A DNA stretch of 40,679 nucleotides from Eggerthellaceae bacterium. Its GTDB lineage: Bacteria; Actinomycetota; Coriobacteriia; Coriobacteriales; Eggerthellaceae. The stretch covers positions 1-40,679 of the forward strand of contig JAFRGA010000047.1 of the NCBI GenBank assembly GCA_017434045.1. The letters are read 5' to 3'. The notes under the pieces were generated by a model, which was not told the DNA's origin, did no database searches, and saw only the letters and a list, made by a program, of their open reading frames with translations. The position numbers were made by a program, and so were the translations under genes. Position 1 is the stretch's first letter. Every line of letters starts with the position of its first letter. Shown here piece after piece: positions 33,192 through 40,679 of the stretch.

Positions 33192-33566
33192 ATCGTAGTA
33201 GTAACCAACAATCCATTGTTGGAGGATGGCGAGGACGTGGTCTTTGTCGAAGGGACGTTCAGGGATGTGCTCATCAAGGTGAGGGACATGGTCCACACGG
33301 GCTACGAGTTGATATCCCATCCGCTGTTCGCAAGCAGCAGGATGATGTTCTCGCCGTATCGGACGGTGGTTCTTGGGAGTAAACGTGACGTGTCCCCACA
33401 GATTGAATGCCAAATCATAGAGGATTCCATCATCTCGTACGACAAGCTCACGGCAAGGAGGAACCCCCAACCCGAACACAATGGAGATTACGCCAAGGTG
33501 GATCTCAGCCTGTACGAGGCCACACTGGAGGAAATCTCCATGCTCAGAAGCTCACACACAGTTTAA
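33192..33566 (+). CDS. grdX: GrdX protein, apparent ATC start codon
   Basis: Small protein conserved at the head of glycine reductase operons, function unknown. The frame translates as VVVTNNPLLEDGEDVVFVEGT...LISHPLFASSRMMFSPYRTVVL; the TNNP near the N-terminus is the GrdX hallmark as I recall it. In this frame there is a TAG at 33177-33179 and no ATG, GTG or TTG before a TTG at 33216, which would lose TNNP and has no ribosome site. A consensus GGGAGGTGA (33178-33186) lies 5 bases before ATC 33192, so ATC is the probable initiator. 124 residues. grdE follows after 12 bases. Confidence 0.8.
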   Translation: MVVVTNNPLLEDGEDVVFVEGTFRDVLIKVRDMVHTGYELISHPLFASSRMMFSPYRTVVLGSKRDVSPQIECQIIEDSIISYDKLTARRNPQPEHNGDYAKVDLSLYEATLEEISMLRSSHTV

Positions 33567-33578
33567 AGGAGGTGCTGT

Positions 33579-34862
33579 ATGAGGCTGGAACACAATCTCA
33601 TCTACATCAAGGATGTCGTTTTGGGCGACGTCAACAAGGTAGAGGACGGCGTTCTGACCGTTGACGTCGAAGGCCTGAAGGCCGCTGTCATGACGGACGA
33701 CAAGGTCAAGGACGTGAAGGTCGACCTTGCAAAGCCCGGCGAGCGCACGCGCATCGTACCGGTCAAGGACGTTATCGAACCGCGTTTCCGTGTTGGTCGC
33801 ACGAACGGTTTCCCCGGCGTCACCACTAAGTACGAGCAGGCAGGCGACGGTGTCGTCAACATTCTCAAGGGCGCTGCTATCGTCACCATCGGCGACATGG
33901 TCGGCTTCCAGGAGGGCGTTATCGACATGTGGGGCGAGGGTGCTCTTTGGACCCCGTTCTCCAAGACGTTCAACATCGTGGTCGACATCACCCCGATCGA
34001 TGGCCTCGATCCGCATCAGCACGAAGTCGTCGTGCGCCTGGCCGGCCTGCGTGCATCCACGTTCGTTGGCCTCGCCGCCGAGAATGCCGCCATCGACGAG
34101 ACCAAGGTCTACGAGATCGGCACCATGGCCGAAGAGGAAGCCAAGTATCCGGATCTGCCGAAGGTTCTGTATGTTCAGATGAACATCGCGCAGGGCCTGC
34201 TGCACGACACGTTCTTCTACGGCGTGGACTTGAAGGAGATCATCCCCACCTGGTTCCATCCGTTCGAGGAACTCGACAACGCCGTCATCAGCGGCAACTG
34301 CGTAGCTGCATGCGACAAGATCACCACGTACCAGCATCAGAACAATGCGTTGACGTATGACCTGTACGAGCAGCACGGCAAGACCATCAACTTCATCGGC
34401 AACATCTTCTCGCCCGAGCTCACCACGCTCGACGGCAAGTTCCGCAACTGCGACTACTGCGCGAAGCTCTGCCATCAGCTGGGCGCCAACGGCGTCATCG
34501 TTTCCGAGGAAGGCTACGGCAACCCTGACTCCGACCTCGTCATGATCTGCTCGCGTCTCGAGAAGCGCGGCATCAAGACGGCTCTCGTCACCGACGAGTG
34601 CTCCGGCTGGGATGGCACGAGCCAGCCGCTGACCGACACCGCTCCCGAAGCTGTGGCCGTTGTCTCCTCTGGCAACGTGTCCAAGGTCATCGACCTCGAG
34701 CCCGCCGACAAGGTGCTCGGCAACATCAAGTCCGCCCAGACGCTCGCAGGCGGTTGGGATGGCTGCGTGGCTGAAGATGGCTCCCTCAAGGTCGAGCTGA
34801 ACGCCGTCATTGGTGCCACGTCCGAAATCGGCTACCACAACGCTTCCGTGAAGCTGTACTAG
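33579..34862 (+). CDS. grdE: Glycine reductase component B proprotein
   Basis: 427-residue proprotein cut to a 25- and a 22-kDa subunit; the new N-terminus is converted to a pyruvoyl group that forms a Schiff base with glycine. The processing motif is intact: ISGNC with Cys241, matching Cys242 of the characterised Clostridium sticklandii protein. A second Cys pair, NCDYC, follows, and VSEEGYGNPDSDL matches the paralog. Sits in the order grdX-grdE-grdB of canonical clusters. Ribosome site AAAGGAGG precedes ATG 33579. grdB starts 13 bases after its stop. Confidence 0.95.
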   Translation: MRLEHNLIYIKDVVLGDVNKVEDGVLTVDVEGLKAAVMTDDKVKDVKVDLAKPGERTRIVPVKDVIEPRFRVGRTNGFPGVTTKYEQAGDGVVNILKGAAIVTIGDMVGFQEGVIDMWGEGALWTPFSKTFNIVVDITPIDGLDPHQHEVVVRLAGLRASTFVGLAAENAAIDETKVYEIGTMAEEEAKYPDLPKVLYVQMNIAQGLLHDTFFYGVDLKEIIPTWFHPFEELDNAVISGNCVAACDKITTYQHQNNALTYDLYEQHGKTINFIGNIFSPELTTLDGKFRNCDYCAKLCHQLGANGVIVSEEGYGNPDSDLVMICSRLEKRGIKTALVTDECSGWDGTSQPLTDTAPEAVAVVSSGNVSKVIDLEPADKVLGNIKSAQTLAGGWDGCVAEDGSLKVELNAVIGATSEIGYHNASVKLY

Positions 34863-34875
34863 GAGGGGGCTGACC

Positions 34876-36171
34876 ATGACTAAGAAAGTACTTTTCTATC
34901 TGAACCAGTTCTTCGGCGGCATCGGCGGCGAGGACAAGGCTGATTACGAGCCTTCCTTCCAGACCGAGCTCGTCGGTCCTCCGACGGGCATCATGCCCAA
35001 GGCTGGCGATGTCGAATCTGTCGGCCTCATCATCTGCGGCGACAACTTCTTCGGCCAGAACGAGGACGAAACCAAGGCATTCATCGCCAAGGTCATCGAC
35101 GAGACGCAGCCCGACATCTTCGTTGCCGGCCCCGCGTTCAACGCCGGTCGTTACGGCTTCGCCTGCGCAGGCGCCTGCAAGGTCGCCCATGAAGCTGGCG
35201 TCACCTGCGTCTCCGGCATGTACGAGGAGAACCCGGGCCTCGAGCATTGCCAGTCCTTCGCATGGGTTGCCCAGACGGCAAACGCCGCAGCCCAGATGCG
35301 CAAGGCCCTGCCGATCATGGCGAACCTGATCAGCAAGCTTGCCGCTGGCGAGGAAGTCACCCCCGAGGCTGACAAATACTTCGCACAGGGTCGTCGTGAG
35401 TGCATCCTCGTCGACGAGCTCGGTTCCACCCGCGCCGTCAAGATGCTGCTCGCCCGCCTGAACGACGAGCCGTTCGAGACCGAGCTGCCCATGCCCTCGT
35501 TCGACGTCGTCGAGCCTGCTGCCCCGATCCTGGACCTCTCCAAGGCCACCATCGCCCTGGCAACCTCCGGCGGCATCGTTCCCAACGGCAACCCCGACCG
35601 CCTGCAGTCCGCTTCCGCTCAGCAGTGGAACAAGTACGACATCAGCGAGTACGACCAGCTGAAGGGCGACTTCTACACCGTCCACGGCGGCTTCGACCCG
35701 GTGTACTGCAACGAGACCGCAGACCGTGTCCTTCCCCTCGACGCGCTCCGCGATATGCAGAAGCAGGGCAAGATCGGCAAGGTGTACGATTTCTTCTATG
35801 CCACGACCGGCACCGGCACCGCTGTTGCCAACGCTCGCAAGTTCGGCGAGGAAATCGGCAAGGAACTCAAGGAGGCCGGCGTCGACGGCGTTCTCCTCAC
35901 CAGCACTTGAGGCACCTGCACTCGTTGCGGTGCAACGATGGTCAAGGAAATCGAACGCTACGGTATTCCTATTGTTCATATGGCAACCATTACCACCATT
36001 TCTCAGTCGGTCGGCGCAAACCGCATCGTCCCGACGGTGGCAATTCCGTACCCGACCGGCAATCCCAACCTGCCGCTCGAGGACGAATACAAGCTGCGCT
36101 ACTCGCTGGTCGAGCGTGCTGTGAACGCTCTTGCAACTGAAGTTGACGGACCGACCCAGTTCGAAGGCTAG
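34876..36171 (+). CDS. grdB: Glycine reductase component B selenoprotein
   Basis: Takes glycine bound at GrdE and transfers a carboxymethyl group to the selenocysteine of GrdA. The frame runs through TGA 35908-35910 (Sec345, in LTST-U-GTCTRC) to TAG 36169-36171, total 431 residues, the family length. SECIS hairpin CGTTGC-GGT-GCAACG at 35923-35937. Start ATG 34876 with AGGAGGGGG. Homologous to the first copy at 16847, and with identical nucleotides around the Sec codon. With grdX, grdE, trxBA, grdA and grdC around it this is most likely the glycine-specific enzyme. Confidence 0.95.
35911..35940 (+). promoter_or_regulatory. Putative SECIS for grdB second copy
   Basis: CGTTGC (35923-35928), GGT, GCAACG (35932-35937), the same sequence and distance (12 bases between TGA and stem) as in the first grdB copy. 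Confidence 0.7.
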
Positions 36172-36218
36172 CAAGCGCCATGCCGCTTTCGCGCATGCGA
36201 TGGCGGGCTAACGAGATT

Positions 36219-36258
36219 CGAAGCAGGGGTGTGGCACAGCAGTGCTCCCCCTGCTTCG
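36219..36258 (+). terminator. Hairpin after grdB
   Basis: CGAAGCAGGGG (36219-36229) pairs perfectly with CCCCTGCTTCG (36248-36258), with an 18-base loop; no T-run. It may end or attenuate the grdX-grdE-grdB message. Confidence 0.6.
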
Positions 36259-36326
36259 TGGTAAGAGGCCGAGAGAGCATCGGCTTGCATCCACTTGGCT
36301 TGGTGATTCAGTGAATGCAGGTATGG

Positions 36327-36355
36327 TTGCATTAAAAGTAACTATCGTATGTTAT
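36327..36355 (+). promoter_or_regulatory. Possible promoter of the small unknown gene
   Basis: TTGCAT (36327-36332), 17-base spacer, TGTTAT (36350-36355) in an AT-rich stretch 40 bases before the next start codon. Confidence 0.35.
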
Positions 36356-36393
36356 AGGTATTATAGTTTCTTTACGAGAGATGAGGATTATCC

Positions 36394-36729
36394 ATGGGTG
36401 CTTTGAGCAAGCTCGTTTTCAGAGGAGATGCCGGACAGGCTATCATCGAGTTTCACGACGAGAACACGTTCGTTCAGTATCCCTTCAACGATCCCGATGA
36501 AACGTTCGATACGCTCAGCATCATGGCGCAAAGCCTTGCTGCCGATATGGAAGGGAAGGGTATCGAGTTCGACCCCGGTTACGAGATCGTCTGCGAAGGT
36601 ACCTGCGAGGGCATGATGGCCAAGTTCAACGAAGCCCAGCTTCGCGCCATCATGAAAGTGCTGTACGAACATGACCTGCCTTCCGATCTCGACGTGCTGG
36701 CGCAGGAAATCCAGATGCGCATGCGTTAG
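36394..36729 (+). CDS. Unknown small acidic protein in the grd cluster
   Basis: 111 residues, not recognised. Starts MGALSKLVFRGDAGQAIIEFHDENTFVQYPFNDPDETFDT, has several acidic runs, a Cys pair (CEGTCEG, around residues 67-71) and a helical C-terminus ending QEIQMRMR. No signal peptide, no membrane segment. GAGGA sits upstream of ATG 36394. It lies between grdB and trxB, apparently with its own promoter, in a position where canonical grd clusters have no gene I know. Codon use matches its neighbours, so it seems a real gene. Confidence 0.75.
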   Translation: MGALSKLVFRGDAGQAIIEFHDENTFVQYPFNDPDETFDTLSIMAQSLAADMEGKGIEFDPGYEIVCEGTCEGMMAKFNEAQLRAIMKVLYEHDLPSDLDVLAQEIQMRMR

Positions 36730-36974
36730 GTCTGTGTTGGGCCAGTGTTGCGAGTCGCGTTTGGAGAGTCGCAAAGCACTATCGGAATTTGCCAATGCCG
36801 CAGAGTTTTCGCCCAAATCAAAGAACACGGCAACAAGGGAAGAATGCAACAAGCGTACCAATGTGTTCTGTTTCTATAGCTTGTTGCCGCGGCAAAGTGC
36901 TCTAGACCGAGATTTGGAACAAAACGCAAGGTAAAGCCTAGCAATTTCGGTGATGGAGTGTTAAGAATAATGTG

Positions 36975-37010
36975 TTGAAATCGCAATGATTAGAAACTAT
37001 AATCGCGATT
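36975..37010 (+). promoter_or_regulatory. Promoter of trxB-trxA-grdA with AATCGCGATT palindrome
   Basis: TTGAAA (36975-36980), 17-base spacer, TATAAT (36998-37003), with the perfect palindrome AATCGCGATT at 37001-37010 overlapping the end of the -10 box. A second, imperfect copy (AATCGCAATGATT) lies at 36979-36991. Confidence 0.75.
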
Positions 37011-37091
37011 AGAAAAACCTGTGGCAAATAGGAATTGCTCTCAGGTGCAGGCTGACCATAGTGGTCATGAGTAGAGGAGACGATGTAGGGT

Positions 37092-38033
37092 ATGGAAAAT
37101 GTATATGATGTCATCATCTTGGGTGCCGGCCCCGCAGGCCTCGCGGCTGGTTTGTATGCCGGTCGTAGCCGTATGAAGGCTCTTCTGATTGAAAAAGGCC
37201 AAGATGGCGGCCAGATTGCTATCACCGAGGAAATCGAGAATTATCCTGGCCAGATCGTCGATGAGGAAGAATCTGGTCCTTCCCTCATCGCCCGTATGTC
37301 CAAGCAGGTTGAGAAGTTCGGTTGCGAGCGCGTGAGCGACACGATCGACTCTGTCGAGCTCGAGGGCGACGTCAAGAAGCTCGTGGGCAAGAAGGGCGAG
37401 TACTGTGCCAAGACCGTCATCCTCGCCACTGGCGCGCACTCCCGTCCGATTGGCTGCAAGAACGAGGCCCAGTTTGTGGGCAAGGGCATTTCCTTCTGCG
37501 CTACCTGCGACGCAAACTTCTTCGAGGACCTTGAGGTTTACGTGGTCGGCGGCGGCGACAGCGCCGTTGAGGAGGCTATGTACCTGACGAATTACGCCCG
37601 TAAGGTCACCATCATCCATCGTCGCGACGAGCTGCGTGCCGCCAAGTCCATCCAGGAGAAGGCGTTCGCGAACGACAAGCTCGACTTCATGTGGGATAGC
37701 GTTGTCGAGGAAGTTGGCGGCGACGAGGGCGTCCTGGCCAAGATGTGGGTGCGCAACGTCAAGACCGACGAAGTGACCGAGATCGAGGCAGACGAAGACG
37801 ACGGCCTGTTTGGCCTGTTCGGCTTCATCGGGTTCCTCCCGAACACTGCTCTGTTCGAGGGCCAGATCGACATGGAGAAGGGCTATATCGTGACCGATGA
37901 CGATATGCGCACGAACATCCCCGGCGTGTTCGCCGCTGGCGACCTGCGCAAGAAGAGCCTGCGCCAGGTGGTCACGGCTGCGGCAGACGGCGCCATCGCC
38001 GCTACGCAGGCCTACAAGTACGTCAACGAGTAG
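37092..38033 (+). CDS. trxB: Thioredoxin reductase
   Basis: 313-residue flavoprotein passing electrons from NAD(P)H to thioredoxin. FAD motif GAGPAGLAAGLYAGRS, redox-active CATC (Cys136/Cys139), NAD(P) motif VVGGGDSAVEEAMYL followed by IIHRRDELRA, and C-terminal VFAAGDLRKKSLRQVVTAAADGA. In grd clusters this enzyme supplies reductant for GrdA. It is first in the trxB-trxA-grdA run. No extra domain. Confidence 0.95.
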   Translation: MENVYDVIILGAGPAGLAAGLYAGRSRMKALLIEKGQDGGQIAITEEIENYPGQIVDEEESGPSLIARMSKQVEKFGCERVSDTIDSVELEGDVKKLVGKKGEYCAKTVILATGAHSRPIGCKNEAQFVGKGISFCATCDANFFEDLEVYVVGGGDSAVEEAMYLTNYARKVTIIHRRDELRAAKSIQEKAFANDKLDFMWDSVVEEVGGDEGVLAKMWVRNVKTDEVTEIEADEDDGLFGLFGFIGFLPNTALFEGQIDMEKGYIVTDDDMRTNIPGVFAAGDLRKKSLRQVVTAAADGAIAATQAYKYVNE

Positions 38034-38092
38034 AGAACTCGTTAGCGTTCAAGGTATTTGGGTATAAAGAGCATCGGAGATAGGAGAAAACC

Positions 38093-38416
38093 ATGAGCAT
38101 GCTCGAAGTCGATAAGAAAACGTTTGAGCCCGAGGTCCTTCAGTCCGAGGAAACGGTCCTCGTGGACTTCTATGGCGACGGCTGCGTTCCCTGCGCCGCC
38201 CTCATGCCGCATGTACACGAGCTCGCCGAGAAGTATGCCGGCCAGCTGAAGTTCTGCGCGATGAACACCTCCAAGGCCCGTCGCGTGGCTATCGGCCAGC
38301 AGGTCCTGGGCCTTCCGACCGTTGCCATCTACAAGGGCGGCGAGAAGGTGGAGGAGGTCGTCAAGGAAGATGCGACCCCCGAGTCCGTCGAGGAACTCAT
38401 CAAGAAGTACATCTAG
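38093..38416 (+). CDS. trxA: Thioredoxin of the glycine reductase type
   Basis: 107 residues. The active site is GDGCVPCAAL (Cys31/Cys34), the CVPC form found in thioredoxins of glycine reductase operons rather than the usual CGPC. The remaining pattern VLVDFYG...LGLPTVAIYKGGEKV is standard thioredoxin fold, with the cis-proline in GLPT. It reduces the Sec-Cys bond of GrdA during turnover. It lies 59 bases after trxB with its own ribosome site. Confidence 0.95.
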   Translation: MSMLEVDKKTFEPEVLQSEETVLVDFYGDGCVPCAALMPHVHELAEKYAGQLKFCAMNTSKARRVAIGQQVLGLPTVAIYKGGEKVEEVVKEDATPESVEELIKKYI

Positions 38417-38495
38417 TTCTGTTGTATGGCTATAACGCGGTGCCAGTACGCGTTAGCAAAGTAATGATTGGTTTGAGAAACGGAAAGGAGTGAAG

Positions 38496-38966
38496 ATGAG
38501 CATTTTAGCCGGCAAAAAAGTCGTCATTATTGGCGACCGTGATGGCGTGCCCGGCGAGGCAATTTCTGCCTGCGTTGAGACGGCTGGCGGCGAAGTCGTA
38601 TTTTCTTCGACTGAGTGCTTCGTCTGAACGGCAGCTGGCGCCATGGACCTGGAGAACCAGAGGAGGGTTAAGGAATTCGCTGAGCAGTTCGGCCCCGAGA
38701 ACGTAGTCGTTGTCGTGGGTGCTGCTGAAGGTGAAGCTGCTGGTCTCGCCGCTGAAACGGTTGAGAACGGTGACCCCACGTTCGCTGGTCCATTGACGGG
38801 AGTCCAGTTGGGACTCGCTTGCTACCACGTGTGCGAACCTGAAATGAAGGAAGAGTTCGACGAGGCTGTCTACGAAGACCAAGTCGGCATGATGGAAATG
38901 GTCCTCGACGTTGATGACATCATCGACGAGATGACCAGCATTCGCGAAGAGTTCTGCAAGTACTAA
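38496..38966 (+). CDS. grdA: Glycine reductase component A selenoprotein
   Basis: Carries the carboxymethyl selenoether from component B to component C and is re-reduced by thioredoxin. Frame from ATG 38496 (GGAAAGGAGTGA upstream) through TGA 38625-38627, giving Sec44 in [17 protein letters not shown], exactly the CxxU site of GrdA; ends TAA 38964-38966, 156 residues, the family length. N-terminus [17 protein letters not shown] is also canonical. A CTGG-AGAA-CCAG hairpin lies 22 bases after the UGA, but a clear GGU-loop SECIS was not found. It is the only grdA in the window, so both B components probably use it. Confidence 0.97.
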
Positions 38967-38999
38967 GCAGGTTCTCACAAACACGCGATCAAACCAACC

Positions 39000-39023
39000 G
39001 GGCGGCGGCGAGGGCCGCCGCCC
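39000..39023 (+). terminator. Hairpin between grdA and grdC
   Basis: GGGCGGCGGC / GCCGCCGCCC, perfect 10-bp stem with a GAGG loop, no U-run. Could partly terminate or set relative levels of grdA and grdC. Confidence 0.55.
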
Positions 39024-39137
39024 AACCTTGTGTAAACATAAACGGACCGCAGGCCCGCTCATGAGGTGTTTCAGGATAACGTGTTTCCGGTTCACCTTCA
39101 GTTCAAGCCAACGGTTCTAGTGAATGTGGAGGTAAAC

Positions 39138-40679
39138 ATGAAAAGCGTTATCAAAGGCACCGGCTACGTGCTGGTCCACACCCCCGATATGGTGATCGAG
39201 AACGGTGCCACCCAGACCACCGAGCGCGTGGTCAACCCCGAGGGTGAGTACCTGAAGGCACTGCCGAACCATATCCGCACTTGGGATCAGGTTCTGGAGT
39301 ACTGGCCGAACCAGGTCTACATTGGCAACAAGACCCCCGATGAACTCAGGGACGTCGAGTTCCCCTGGTTCGACAAGACTTGCGACGTGAACGACCGTTA
39401 CGGCAAGTTCGGTCAGATGATGCCGCAGGACGAGTTCTATCTGCTCATGCAGGTCTCCGACGTCTTCGACCTCGTCGACCTCGAGGCCGGCTTTGTGGCC
39501 GCCACCAAGGAAGCCTTCGCTGCCAACAAGGTCATCAGCGAAGACCTGGTCGCTCGCGTCAAGGACGGCGTCGACGCTGCTGCCATTCAGAACGCCATCG
39601 ACAACGAGGCTGCCGAGCCGCTGATGATGGCCGGCAAGGTCATCGGCTGCGTCAAGCGTGCCCACGAGATCGACGTGAACCTCTCCGCTCACACCATGCT
39701 CGAGAACATCGTCTCGAAGGCCTCCTCTGTTCTGGCCCTCCTGACCGCCGTTGATTCCACCGGAATCGCCAAGGACGACATCCAGTACGTCATCGACTGC
39801 TCCGAAGAGGCTTGCGGCGACGTCCTGCAGCGTGGTGGCGGCAACTTCGCCAAGGCTGCTGCCGAGATCGCCGGCCTGAACAAGGCCACCGGCTCCGACA
39901 CCCGCGGCTTCTGCGCTGGCCCGTCGCATGCACTCATCGAGGCTGCATCCCTCGTCCAGGCCGGTACGTATGACTGCGTTGCCGTCACCGCTGGTGGCTG
40001 CACCGCCAAGTTGGGCATGAACGGCAAGAGCCACGTCGAGAAGGGCATGCCGGTTCTCGAGGACATGCTGGGCGGCTTCTGCATCATCCTCGGCGCCAAC
40101 GACGGCGTCAACCCCGAGATCAACCTCGAGGCTGTCGGTCGTCACACCGTCGGCACGGGCTCCGCTCCGCAGGCCGTTATCCAGAGCCTCACCTACGATC
40201 CGCTCGAGAAGCTCGGCCTGTCGGCCAACGACATCGACCGCTTCTCGCCCGAGATGCAGAACCCCGACATCACCAAGCCGGCTGGTGCTGGTGACGTGCC
40301 CGAGGCCAACTACAAGATGATCGCCGCTCTGGGTGTCAAGAAGGGCGCTATCGAGAAGAAGGCCATGCCGGACTTCATCAAGGCCCATGGCATCACCGGT
40401 TTCGCTCCGACGCAGGGTCACATCCCCTCTGGCGTGCCGTCCATCGGCTTCCTGCGCGACCTCCTGCTTGCTGGCGACATCAAGCGCGCCATGATCATCG
40501 GCAAGGGTTCGCTGTTCCTCGGCCGTCTGACCAACCTCTTCGACGGCACCTCCTTCATCATCCAGGCTAACAGCGGCGAGGCCGAGGCTGCCGGCGCTGT
40601 GAGCGAGGACGAGATCCGCGGCATGGTCGCGAAGGTCATGCGCGAGTTTGCCCAGAGCATGCTGGACGCTTCGGAAGAA
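39138..40679 (+). CDS. grdC: Glycine reductase component C, beta subunit, cut by the window end
   Basis: Component C turns the carboxymethyl selenoether of GrdA into an acetyl thioester, from which acetyl phosphate is made. 514 codons are read from ATG 39138 (ribosome site GGAGG) without a stop to the last base; the family length is about 510, so the gene is almost complete. Seen: IKGTGYVLVHTPDMVIENG at the start, and a ketosynthase-III-like core with the cysteine in GFCAGPSHALIEAASLV and VTAGGCTAKLGMNGKSH, then the FSPEMQNPDITKP and TGFAPTQGHIPSGVPSI segments that are characteristic of GrdC. grdD would be expected just to the right. Confidence 0.96.
   Translation, partial: MKSVIKGTGYVLVHTPDMVIENGATQTTERVVNPEGEYLKALPNHIRTWDQVLEYWPNQVYIGNKTPDELRDVEFPWFDKTCDVNDRYGKFGQMMPQDEFYLLMQVSDVFDLVDLEAGFVAATKEAFAANKVISEDLVARVKDGVDAAAIQNAIDNEAAEPLMMAGKVIGCVKRAHEIDVNLSAHTMLENIVSKASSVLALLTAVDSTGIAKDDIQYVIDCSEEACGDVLQRGGGNFAKAAAEIAGLNKATGSDTRGFCAGPSHALIEAASLVQAGTYDCVAVTAGGCTAKLGMNGKSHVEKGMPVLEDMLGGFCIILGANDGVNPEINLEAVGRHTVGTGSAPQAVIQSLTYDPLEKLGLSANDIDRFSPEMQNPDITKPAGAGDVPEANYKMIAALGVKKGAIEKKAMPDFIKAHGITGFAPTQGHIPSGVPSIGFLRDLLLAGDIKRAMIIGKGSLFLGRLTNLFDGTSFIIQANSGEAEAAGAVSEDEIRGMVAKVMREFAQSMLDASEE

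Noticed and set aside
38650..38661. CTGG-AGAA-CCAG as SECIS of grdA
   Set aside because: Only 4 bp, loop without the expected GU, and farther from the UGA than usual; left as unassigned.
1..40679. CRISPR array, prophage, insertion sequence or integrase
   Set aside because: No regular direct-repeat/spacer series and no transposase, recombinase or phage structural gene was found.

Overview
The window looks like chromosomal DNA of an anaerobic, GC-rich actinobacterium of the Coriobacteriia (Eggerthellaceae-like). This is an inference from gene content: Stickland-type glycine reductase genes, a selenocysteine formate dehydrogenase, anaerobic-type cobalamin genes and strong GC codon preference. 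No rRNA or marker gene is present to prove it.

Layout. 0-5.6 kb: a DUF3783 protein, a GNAT acetyltransferase and a cobalamin block (cbiC, a cbiL-cobT fusion, cobU, cobS, a short cobU-like gene). 5.6-15.1 kb: mostly housekeeping or accessory genes, namely a SIMPL-domain lipoprotein, an MFS transporter, gap, a DNA glycosylase-NnrE fusion, a His-rich MarR regulator, a PTS_EIIC-like membrane protein, a flavin-binding split-barrel protein, a TcdA-like protein and a small membrane protein. 15.4-19.9 kb: a first reductase unit, grdE-like and grdB-like (UGA = Sec), followed by a BCCT transporter. 20.1-27.3 kb: a glycosyltransferase, selD (itself a selenoprotein), two tandem DUF3841 genes, a selenium-type LysR regulator, selB and the selenocysteine tRNA gene selC. 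27.6-33 kb: a flavoprotein plus a Sec-containing formate dehydrogenase, then a TetR regulator. 33.2 kb to the right edge: the main glycine reductase cluster grdX-grdE-grdB(Sec)-small unknown gene-trxB-trxA-grdA(Sec)-grdC, cut by the window end inside grdC.

How it works together. selD makes selenophosphate, selC and selB deliver selenocysteine at UGA, and five genes in the window read UGA in frame (grdB-like, selD, formate dehydrogenase, grdB, grdA). TrxB/TrxA supply electrons to GrdA. GrdE/GrdB bind the amine substrate, and GrdC (with GrdD, presumably just outside) forms acetyl phosphate. The first grdE/grdB unit has no grdA or grdC of its own next to it and probably shares those of the second unit; its BCCT neighbour suggests a quaternary or methylated amine substrate. 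selA is not in the window.

The most notable observations are: (1) a palindrome AATCGCGATT, exact or near-exact, just downstream of or overlapping the -10 box of selB, selC, trxB, selD and the first grd unit, a candidate selenium/Grd regulon operator; (2) the first GrdE paralog lacks the Asn-Cys site that matures to the pyruvoyl group and has Gly-Ser-Phe there; (3) a family of intergenic elements with a conserved core and long self-complementary arms whose sequence differs between copies while pairing is kept; (4) grdX seems to start at an ATC codon.
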